Assembly: GCA_038229135.1 (NCBI GenBank)
Contig: JBBROS010000042.1
Coordinates: forward strand, 1 to 37,542
Source: JBBROS01 sp038229135
GTDB lineage: Bacteria; Pseudomonadota; Alphaproteobacteria; Acetobacterales; Acetobacteraceae
DNA length: 37,542 bases
Direction: 5' to 3'
Part shown: positions 31,811 to 37,542 of the stretch, piece after piece
How the letters are laid out: every line of letters begins with the position of its first letter
Position numbering within the stretch: position 1 is the stretch's first letter
The notes under the pieces: model-generated
Databases searched by the model: none
The model's input: the letters and a program-made list of their open reading frames with translations, nothing else
What the model was told of the DNA's origin: nothing
Program-made: the position numbers and the translations under genes

Positions 31811-32371
31811 GTGGAGGAAACCCGCCAGACACATGCGCTCAAGGCTTCGATGCGGGCCGAGGCGTTGCGACGCCGCCGGGGCGCGCCCGATGTGGGGGCG
31901 GCGCTGGCGGCCAACGTCATCGCCTCGGGCCTCGTTGCTGCCGGCCAGGCCGTAGGCGGGTTCTGGCCCCTCCCGGGCGAGATCGACCTCGTGCCGTTGC
32001 TGCATGCCCTGCACGCGGCGGGCCATGCCGTGCTGCTGCCAGAAACGCCGCCGCGGGGCCATCCCCTCCAGTTCCGGCGCTGGTCGCCCGGCGCCGCCAT
32101 GGTCCCCGAGCGGTTCGGCACGCAACGCCCGGATGGCCCGCTCGCCGTGCCGGACGCGCTGCTCGTGCCGCTGCTGGCGTTCGATGCACGCTGCAATCGG
32201 CTCGGCTACGGCGGCGGCTTCTACGACCGGACCATCGCGTCGCTGCCCGGCATCCTCACCATCGGCTGCGCCTTCGCCCTGCAACAGGTGGACGAAGTGC
32301 CCGTGCTGCCGCATGACGTGGCGCTGGATGCGGTGGTGACGGAGCAGGGCGTGGTGCGGAGGCGAGTTTGA
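31811..32371 (+). CDS. 5-formyltetrahydrofolate cyclo-ligase
   Basis: A 186-aa enzyme that converts 5-formyl-THF to 5,10-methenyl-THF with ATP. Family features: ALKASMRAEALRRRRG at the N terminus, VGGFWPLPGEIDLVPLLHAL, and the conserved PDALLVPLLAFDARCNRLGYGGGFYDRTIA near the C terminus. The GTG start at 31811 is tentative; an ATG 14 codons on would cut into the conserved first helix. The stop overlaps the TTG of the next gene (TTGA). Gene names used elsewhere are fau or ygfA. Confidence 0.92.
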   Translation: MEETRQTHALKASMRAEALRRRRGAPDVGAALAANVIASGLVAAGQAVGGFWPLPGEIDLVPLLHALHAAGHAVLLPETPPRGHPLQFRRWSPGAAMVPERFGTQRPDGPLAVPDALLVPLLAFDARCNRLGYGGGFYDRTIASLPGILTIGCAFALQQVDEVPVLPHDVALDAVVTEQGVVRRRV

Positions 32372-33180
32372 GGATCCTGTTCCTGGGCGACGTGGTCGGC
32401 CGGTCGGGGCGGGATGCGGTTGGGGCGGCGCTGCCGAGCTTGCGCGCCGGGCTGCGGGCGGACCTCGTGGTGGTCAACGGCGAGAACGCGAGCCACGGCT
32501 TCGGGCTGGGGCCGGACATGGCGGACGCGCTCTTCGCGGCCGGGTGCGACGTGATCACGCTGGGCAACCATGCTTGGGACCGGCGCGAGCTGATCCCCTA
32601 CATCGCGCAACAGCCGCGGGTGGTGCGGCCGCTCAACTTCCCGGCGAACACGCCGGGGGCGGGCGCCTACCTCGCCACGCTGCGCGACGGGCGGCGCGCG
32701 CTCGTGGTGAACGCCATGGGCCGTCTGTTCATGGAGGCGTTGGACTGTCCGTTCCGCACCTCGGCCGAGTTGCTCGCGCGCTACAAGCTGGGCGCCTCCG
32801 TGGACGCCATCGTGTGCGACTTCCACGCCGAAGCCACGAGCGAGAAGCTGGCCTTCGCGCACTCGTTCGACGGCCAGGTGAGCCTTGTCGTGGGCACGCA
32901 CACGCATGTGCCGACCGCCGACCACACCATCCTGCCGGGCGGCACAGCCTACCAGTCCGACGCCGGCATGTGCGGCGACTACGACAGCGTGATCGGCATG
33001 AACAAGGGGGCGGCCGCCCGGTTCTGGACCAAGATGCCCGGGGAGCGCCTGGCGCCGGCAGATGGGGAGGCGACGGTCTGCGGGCTGTTGGTGGTGACGG
33101 ACGACGCGACCGGGCTCGCGACGGCCGTGCAGCCGCTGCGCCAGGGCGGGCGGCTGTCGCAGGTGATGCCGGACTGCTAA
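32368..33180 (+). CDS. YmdB-family metallophosphoesterase (TIGR00282 type)
   Basis: A 270-aa protein starting at TTG (TTGA overlap). Metal-site motifs: ILFLGDVVGRSGRDAV, VVNGENASHGFGL, VITLGNHAWDRRE, VCDFHAEATSEK and VVGTHTHVPTADHTIL, the full set of the YmdB/TIGR00282 family, some members of which hydrolyse 2',3'-cyclic nucleotides. The physiological substrate here is not established. It sits between the folate cyclo-ligase gene and yebC, an order kept in related alphaproteobacteria. Confidence 0.9.
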   Translation: MRILFLGDVVGRSGRDAVGAALPSLRAGLRADLVVVNGENASHGFGLGPDMADALFAAGCDVITLGNHAWDRRELIPYIAQQPRVVRPLNFPANTPGAGAYLATLRDGRRALVVNAMGRLFMEALDCPFRTSAELLARYKLGASVDAIVCDFHAEATSEKLAFAHSFDGQVSLVVGTHTHVPTADHTILPGGTAYQSDAGMCGDYDSVIGMNKGAAARFWTKMPGERLAPADGEATVCGLLVVTDDATGLATAVQPLRQGGRLSQVMPDC

Positions 33181-33219
33181 ACCAGGGTGCTCCCGACTCG
33201 AACAACAGCGGACCCTTCG

Positions 33220-33969
33220 ATGGCCGGCCATAGCCAGTTCAAGAACATCATGCATCGGAAGGGCGCGCAGGACGCCAAGCGCGCCCGGCACTTCGCCAAG
33301 CTCATCCGCGAGATCACGGTCAGTGCGCGCCAGGGCCTGCCGGACCCGGCGTTCAACCCGCGACTCCGCGCCGCCATGGCGGCGGCGCGCGAGGCGAACA
33401 TGCCGCGGGACACGATCGAACGTGCCGTGAAGAAGGCGACGGGGGCCGGGGGTGGGGAGGACTATGCCGAGGTCCGCTACGAGGGCTACGGCCCAGCCGG
33501 CGTGGCGGTGATCGTCGAAGCGTTGACGGACAACCGTAACCGCACGGCGAGCGACGTGCGGAGCGCCTTCAGCAAGCACGGAGGCGCGTTGGGCGAGACG
33601 AACTCCGTCAGTTTCATGTTCACGCGGCAGGGCGTGATCCAGTATGCGCCCGAGGCGGCGAGTGCCGACGCCATGCTGGAGGCCGCGATCGAGGGCGGGG
33701 CGGAGGACGCGGCCACCACGCCGGAGGGGCACGAGGTGACGTGCGCGATCGAGGATTTCTTTGCCGTGCGGGATGCGCTCGAGGCCCGGTTCGGGGCGCC
33801 CGCCTCGGCCCGGCTCGAGTGGCGGCCATCGACGACGGTGACGCTGGACGACGACACCGCGTCGGCGCTGCTGAAGCTGGTGGATGCCCTCGAGGACAAT
33901 GACGACGTGCAGAACGTGTATGCGAACTTCGACGTGCCGGATGCGGTCATGGCGCGGTTGGGGGCATGA
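33220..33969 (+). CDS. yebC: YebC/PmpR-family protein (TACO1-like)
   Basis: A 249-aa protein. The start MAGHSQFKNIMHRKGAQDAKRARHFAKLIREITVSARQG is the family signature and decides the ATG over an ORF extension beginning 33 bases upstream. Further blocks: NPRLRAAMAAAREANMPRDTIERAVKKATG, YEGYGPAGVAVIVEALTDNRNRTASDVRSAFSKHGGALGETNSVSFMF, and DNDDVQNVYANFDVP. Members act as DNA-binding regulators in some bacteria and as translation factors relieving proline-stretch stalling in others; which applies here is unknown. It precedes ruvC, separated by palindrome copy 3. Confidence 0.95.
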   Translation: MAGHSQFKNIMHRKGAQDAKRARHFAKLIREITVSARQGLPDPAFNPRLRAAMAAAREANMPRDTIERAVKKATGAGGGEDYAEVRYEGYGPAGVAVIVEALTDNRNRTASDVRSAFSKHGGALGETNSVSFMFTRQGVIQYAPEAASADAMLEAAIEGGAEDAATTPEGHEVTCAIEDFFAVRDALEARFGAPASARLEWRPSTTVTLDDDTASALLKLVDALEDNDDVQNVYANFDVPDAVMARLGA

Positions 33970-33987
33970 CCGCATGACCCCGTCCCT

Positions 33988-34080
33988 CCGTCATCGCGAG
34001 CGGAGCGTGGCGATCGAGGGGCCGCACGGTGCAGGCTCCTCCGCCCCTGGATCGCAACGCCTTCGGCTCGCGATGACGGG
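33988..34080. repeat. Long imperfect palindrome, copy 3 (yebC / ruvC gap)
   Basis: The left arm starts CCGTCATCGCGAGCGGAG and includes GTGGCGATCGAGGGG; the right arm includes CCCCTGGATCGCAACGCC and ends CTCGCGATGACGG. The arms match copies 1 and 2, with a spacer of about 24 bases. Unlike those, it lies between co-directional genes, 19 bases after yebC and 25 before ruvC, where a hairpin could insulate or attenuate ruvCAB. Confidence 0.87.
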
Positions 34081-34104
34081 CGTTCGTGCGGGGATGGTCG
34101 GCCC

Positions 34105-34611
34105 ATGGCGCGGCTGATCGGGATCGACCCGGGCCTGCGTTTCACGGGGTGGGGGATCATCGACGTTTCCGGGAACCGCCTGATGCATGTGGCGGACGGG
34201 GTGATCGCGACCGATTCGGACGAGAGTGTTCCCAAGCGGCTCAAGGCGTTGCATGATGCTCTTGTGATGCTGTTCGAACTGCACAGGCCCGACGAGGCCG
34301 CCGTGGAAGAGACCTATGTGAACCGTAACGGCTCGGCGACGCTGAAGCTGGGCTATGCGCGTGGTGTCGCGCTGCTGTCGCCAGCGCTGGTCGGCATCCC
34401 CGTCAGCGAGTATGGCGCCATGCAGGTCAAGCAGAGCGTGGTCGGCACCGGGGCGGCGGCGAAGGATCAGGTGGCAATGATGGTGCGGCGGCTGCTGCCT
34501 GGTGCCACGCTGAAACGGGCCGATGCGGCGGATGCGCTGGCGGTGGCCATCTGCCACGCGCATCACCGTTCCACGCGGCTCCGCGTCCAGGGCGGCACGG
34601 TGATGGCGTGA
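34105..34611 (+). CDS. ruvC: Holliday junction resolvase RuvC
   Basis: A 168-aa nuclease that cuts four-way junctions symmetrically. Catalytic acids lie in LIGIDPGLRFTGWGIID (Asp8), AAVEETYVNRN (Glu) and LKRADAADALAVAICHAHH (two Asp), the RNase-H-like set. The linker segment YGAMQVKQSVVGTGAAAKDQV is conserved. It starts the ruvC-ruvA-ruvB cluster, 13 bases before ruvA. Confidence 0.97.
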   Translation: MARLIGIDPGLRFTGWGIIDVSGNRLMHVADGVIATDSDESVPKRLKALHDALVMLFELHRPDEAAVEETYVNRNGSATLKLGYARGVALLSPALVGIPVSEYGAMQVKQSVVGTGAAAKDQVAMMVRRLLPGATLKRADAADALAVAICHAHHRSTRLRVQGGTVMA

Positions 34612-34624
34612 GCCGGGGCATGGC

Positions 34625-35221
34625 ATGATCGCGCTCCTCCGCGGCCCGGTTGCGGCGCTCGAGGAGGATCGGGCGATCATCGACGTGCAGGGCGTCGGCT
34701 ACCTGGTGTTCGCCAGCACCCGGACGCTGGCTGCGCTGCCCACGCCGCCCACGCCCGCGCGCGTGCTGGTGGAGACGCAGGTGCGGGAGGACGCGATCAT
34801 GCTGTATGGCTTCGCCGAGCCCTCCGAGCGGGACTGGTTCCGGCTGCTGCTGACCGTTCAAGGTGTCGGGGCCAAGGTGGCGCTGAACCTGCTGAGCGCG
34901 CTGAGCCCGGCGGACCTCGTACGCGCCATCGCCGCCGGAGACCGGGCGAGCCTCACGCGGGCGGCCGGGGTGGGCGCGAAGCTTGCGGTGCGGCTGCTGA
35001 GCGAGCTCCGGGAGAAGGCGGGGGCGATGCCGGCCGGGCCCGGGCTGCCGCCGCCGGCCATGGCGACCGGGCCGGAGGCGGACGTGCTCTCGGCGCTGGC
35101 CAACCTCGGCTACCGTCGCGTGGAGGCTGCCCCCGTGGTGGCGCGCGTGCTGGAGCGGCTGGGCGAGGCGCCCGATTTGGGCCAGGCGATCCGTGAGAGC
35201 CTGCAGGAGCTGGCCAAGTGA
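34625..35221 (+). CDS. ruvA: Holliday junction branch migration protein RuvA
   Basis: A 198-aa junction-binding protein that recruits RuvB. The N-terminal OB fold is MIALLRGPVAALEEDRAIIDVQGVGYLVF; a helix-hairpin-helix is at LLLTVQGVGAKVALNLLSAL and another at LTRAAGVGAKLAVRLLSELREK. The C-terminal RuvB-contacting domain is ADVLSALANLGYRRVEAAPVV. The stop overlaps the ruvB start as GTGA. Confidence 0.96.
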   Translation: MIALLRGPVAALEEDRAIIDVQGVGYLVFASTRTLAALPTPPTPARVLVETQVREDAIMLYGFAEPSERDWFRLLLTVQGVGAKVALNLLSALSPADLVRAIAAGDRASLTRAAGVGAKLAVRLLSELREKAGAMPAGPGLPPPAMATGPEADVLSALANLGYRRVEAAPVVARVLERLGEAPDLGQAIRESLQELAK

Positions 35222-36255
35222 GTGACCGCACCCTGTCCTCGCCCGCGCGGGCAGACGAGGATGCGGCAGAGGCATCGCTGCGGCCGCAGACGCTGGCCGA
35301 GTTCACGGGCCAGAAAGCCAGCCGCGAGAACCTGTCCATCTTCATCCAGGCGGCGCGTGCCCGAGGCGAAGCGCTGGACCATGTGCTGCTGCATGGGCCG
35401 CCCGGCCTCGGCAAGACGACGCTGGCCCAAATCGTCGCCCGCGAGCTGGGTGTCGGGTTCCGCGCCACCTCGGGCCCCGTGATCCAGCGCGCGGGGGACC
35501 TGGCGGCCATCCTCACCAACCTGCAGCCGCGCGACGTGCTGTTCATCGACGAGATCCATCGCCTGCAGCCCGCCATCGAGGAGGTGCTTTATCCGGCGAT
35601 GGAGGATTTCCAGCTCGACCTCATCATCGGCGAGGGCCCGGCGGCGCGTAGCGTGCGGATCGACCTGGCGCCGTTCACCCTCGTCGGCGCCACCACGCGC
35701 GCCGGGCTGCTGGCGACGCCGCTGCGGGACCGGTTCGGCATCCCGCTGCGGCTGGTGCTGTATACGCCGGAGGAGCTGCGGCGGATCGTGGCACGCGGGG
35801 CGCAGAAGCTGGGGTTCGACCTGGCCGATGGCGGCGCGTGGGAGATTGCCAAGCGGTCGCGCGGCACCCCGCGGATCGCGGGCCGGCTGCTGCGGCGGGT
35901 GCGGGACTTCGCGGCTGTGGCGGGGCATGCGCCCGTGGACCAGGCCATCGCGGATGCGGCGCTGACCCGGCTCGAGGTGGACCAGTTGGGCCTCGACGCG
36001 ATGGACCGGCGCTACCTGCGGCGGATCGCCGAGCATCACCATGGCGGCCCGGTGGGCGTGGAGACGCTAGCGGCGGCGCTGGCGGAGGCGCGGGATACGC
36101 TGGAGGACGTGGTGGAGCCCTACCTGATCCAGGAGGGGCTGGTGTTGCGCACGAGTCGCGGGCGGATGCTGGGTGCGCCGGGGTGGAAGCACCTGGGCCT
36201 GCTGCCACCGCGGGATGCTGTGCAGCCGGACCTGCTGGCGCAGGAGCCGGAGTGA
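35218..36255 (+). CDS. ruvB: Holliday junction branch migration helicase RuvB
   Basis: A 345-aa AAA+ motor. Key motifs: LRPQTLAEFTGQ, Walker A HGPPGLGKTTLAQIVA, Walker B LFIDEIHRL, sensor 1 TLVGATTRAGLLATPLRDRFGI (including the arginine finger region), sensor 2 RGTPRIAGRLLRRVRDFA, and a winged-helix C-terminal domain ending in YLIQEGLVLRTSRGRML. The GTG start at 35218 gives MSDRTLSS. ybgC begins at the base after the stop. Confidence 0.97.
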   Translation: MSDRTLSSPARADEDAAEASLRPQTLAEFTGQKASRENLSIFIQAARARGEALDHVLLHGPPGLGKTTLAQIVARELGVGFRATSGPVIQRAGDLAAILTNLQPRDVLFIDEIHRLQPAIEEVLYPAMEDFQLDLIIGEGPAARSVRIDLAPFTLVGATTRAGLLATPLRDRFGIPLRLVLYTPEELRRIVARGAQKLGFDLADGGAWEIAKRSRGTPRIAGRLLRRVRDFAAVAGHAPVDQAIADAALTRLEVDQLGLDAMDRRYLRRIAEHHHGGPVGVETLAAALAEARDTLEDVVEPYLIQEGLVLRTSRGRMLGAPGWKHLGLLPPRDAVQPDLLAQEPE

Positions 36256-36705
36256 ATGCTCCCCGTTTCGCCCCATCGGCTCGAGGTTCGGGTCTATTAC
36301 GAGGATACGGATGCGGGCGGCATCGTCTACCACGCGCGCTACCTCGCCTTCGCCGAGCGGGCCCGCACCGAGGCCATGCGGGCGCAGGGGGCCTCTCATG
36401 ACGCACTTGCGAAGGAGCACGGCCTGTTCTTCGTGGTGCGGCGCGTCGAAATGGACTATCTGCGGCCCGCCCGGCTGGACGAGCTGCTTGTGATCGAGAC
36501 GAGCGCGGTGGGGCTGGGCGGCGCGTCCGTGGTGGTGCGGCAGGCCTTTTCCGTGGGCTACCGCGAGGTGGCCGTATTGCGGGTGAAGCTTGCGTGCATC
36601 GGCCAGGCGAGCGGGCGGCCGGCGGCCATCCCGGCGCGCTGGGCGGCGATGTGGCAGGCGGAGCTCGCGCACATGAAGGAGACGAAGGTTGGATCGGGCG
36701 GTTGA
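36256..36705 (+). CDS. ybgC: Tol-Pal-associated acyl-CoA thioesterase YbgC
   Basis: A 149-aa hot-dog-fold thioesterase. YYEDTDAGGIVYHARYLAFAERARTEAM holds the catalytic Asp and the Y-H-x-x-Y motif of the 4-hydroxybenzoyl-CoA thioesterase/YbgC family. VVRRVEMDYLRPARLDELLVIET follows. It abuts ruvB without a gap, and its last 17 bases overlap the tolQ start, linking it to the cell-envelope Tol-Pal system. Confidence 0.95.
   Translation: MLPVSPHRLEVRVYYEDTDAGGIVYHARYLAFAERARTEAMRAQGASHDALAKEHGLFFVVRRVEMDYLRPARLDELLVIETSAVGLGGASVVVRQAFSVGYREVAVLRVKLACIGQASGRPAAIPARWAAMWQAELAHMKETKVGSGG
36676..36681 (+). promoter_or_regulatory. Ribosome binding site deciding the tolQ start
   Basis: AAGGAG stands 7 bases before TTG 36689 inside the ybgC reading frame. 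No comparable site precedes the next in-frame ATG at 36737, so the TTG start is preferred. Confidence 0.6.
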
Positions 36706-37441
36706 CGCGGCGGCGCTGGCGGCGCCGGGGACGGACATGTCGATACTCGGCCTGTTCCTGCAGGCGGATTGGGTGGTCAAGCTCGTGATCCTGGCGCTGC
36801 TGGCAGCAAGCGTGTGGGTGTGGGCGATCGTGTTCGAGAAGGTGAGCAGCCTGCGCCGGGCGAACCGTGCGGCGGCGCTGTTCGAGGACCGGTTCTGGTC
36901 CGGCGGCAGCCTCGACTCCTTGTATGACGCGGAGGGTGCGACGCCCACGCACCCGATGGCGGCCGTGTTCGGCGCGGCCATGGGCGAGTGGCGGCGGAGC
37001 GCCCAGGTGAGTGGTGCGGACATGAGCCGCGGCAGCGTGCGGGAGCGGATCGACCGCGCGGTGAGCGTGACGGTGGCGCGCGAGATGGAGCGGATGGAGC
37101 GCTGGATGGTGTTCCTGGCGAGCGTGGGGTCGACGGCCACCTTCGTGGGGTTGTTCGGCACCGTATGGGGCATCATGCGGAGCTTCACGGCCATCGCGGT
37201 GAGCAAGAACACGAATTTGAGCGTGGTGGCGCCGGGGATCGCGGAGGCGCTGTTCGCGACGGCCATCGGGCTCGTGGCCGCCATTCCCGCCGTGCTGGCC
37301 TACAACACGCTGAGCACCAACCTGGCGCGGTTCGCAGGGCGGCTCGAGACGTTCGGGACGGAGTTCGGCGCGATCCTGAGCCGGCAGGGCGAGCAGGCGC
37401 AGCCGCAGCCGCAGCACGAGCTGGTTCGGGAGCCCGCCTGA
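36689..37441 (+). CDS. tolQ: Tol-Pal system proton channel subunit TolQ
   Basis: A 250-aa inner-membrane protein of the MotA/TolQ/ExbB family; with TolR it uses the proton gradient to energise outer-membrane constriction at division. Transmembrane segments: LFLQADWVVKLVILALLAASVWVWAIVF (TM1), WMVFLASVGSTATFVGLFGTVWGIMRSF (TM2) and VVAPGIAEALFATAIGLVAAIPAVLAYN (TM3), with the conserved Thr and Gly/Pro residues of the channel. The TTG start overlaps ybgC by 17 bases. The last base of its stop is the first base of tolR (TGATG). Confidence 0.95.
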   Translation: MDRAVDAAALAAPGTDMSILGLFLQADWVVKLVILALLAASVWVWAIVFEKVSSLRRANRAAALFEDRFWSGGSLDSLYDAEGATPTHPMAAVFGAAMGEWRRSAQVSGADMSRGSVRERIDRAVSVTVAREMERMERWMVFLASVGSTATFVGLFGTVWGIMRSFTAIAVSKNTNLSVVAPGIAEALFATAIGLVAAIPAVLAYNTLSTNLARFAGRLETFGTEFGAILSRQGEQAQPQPQHELVREPA

Positions 37442-37542
37442 TGGCGATGGGTCCGACAGGCGGGCGCGGCCGGCGCGGGCGTTACACGCCGCTGTCCGAG
37501 ATCAACGTGACGCCGCTGGTCGACGTCATGCTCGTGCTGCTC
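37441..37542 (+). CDS. tolR: Tol-Pal system protein TolR, N-terminal part (runs off window)
   Basis: The first 34 codons are present: MAMGPTGGRGRRGRYTPLSE, then INVTPLVDVMLVLL. The motif I-N-V-T-P-L-V-D-V at the start of the single transmembrane helix, with its proton-relaying Asp, is diagnostic of the ExbD/TolR family. Position directly after tolQ makes it TolR. Confidence 0.95.
   Translation, partial: MAMGPTGGRGRRGRYTPLSEINVTPLVDVMLVLL

Noticed and set aside
32221..33975. A 584-codon minus-strand frame opposite the YmdB-type gene and yebC
   Set aside because: Antisense shadow of two well-supported genes.

Overview
The window is a 37.5 kb stretch of very GC-rich alphaproteobacterial chromosome. 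Gene order points to the Rhodospirillales/Acetobacterales side of the class, possibly an Acetobacteraceae relative: ffh-rpsP-rimM-trmD-rplS running into leuC-leuD-leuB, and zapA-6S RNA-5-FCL-ymdB-yebC-ruvCAB-ybgC-tolQR. The family assignment is inference; the class is well supported. No phage, transposase, integrase, CRISPR array or tRNA is visible. It reads as core chromosome with a looser accessory stretch at about 11-17 kb.

Layout. (1) 1-3596 (+): the 3' end of glcD, then glcE and glcF (glycolate oxidase), with a translationally coupled secreted TPR protein. (2) 3718-5922 (-): two exported proteins, a large TPR protein and a small cysteine-containing one. (3) 6082-10954 (+): an ABC importer of the branched-chain amino acid/amide type, consisting of a binding protein, an intrinsic terminator, permease LivH, a fused LivM-LivG protein, and LivF. 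(4) 10955-17202: a patchwork of an exported alpha/beta hydrolase, a small membrane protein, a twice-frameshifted GNAT acetyltransferase, a lipoprotein, an LLM flavin oxidoreductase, a GT39-like membrane glycosyltransferase and an SDR dehydrogenase. (5) 17346-24347 (+): one co-directional run covering protein targeting, ribosome and tRNA maturation, and leucine biosynthesis, ending in a YaiI-type protein. (6) 24596-27810 (-): helicase and PdeM of the ligase-associated DNA-damage cluster, without its ligase or exonuclease. (7) 27835-29945 (+): a VOC protein coupled to the EF-P lysine ligase EpmA, then three lipoproteins. (8) 29909-31041 (-): thiE and an unrecognised conserved-looking gene. (9) 31096-37542 (+): a small coiled-coil protein, zapA, 6S RNA, 5-formyl-THF cyclo-ligase, a YmdB-type phosphoesterase, yebC, ruvCAB, ybgC, tolQ and the start of tolR.

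Tight packing is the rule. Many neighbours share ATGA, GTGA or TTGA overlaps or directly abut, and several starts are GTG or TTG. Three copies of one long imperfect palindrome sit in gene gaps: two between convergent genes and one between yebC and ruvC.

No wholly new multi-gene system is evident. The most interesting items are the palindrome family, the internal terminator together with the LivM-LivG fusion, the orphan helicase-PdeM pair, the lipoprotein trio that runs antisense into thiE, the unknown gene beside thiE, and the tiny coiled-coil gene in front of zapA.
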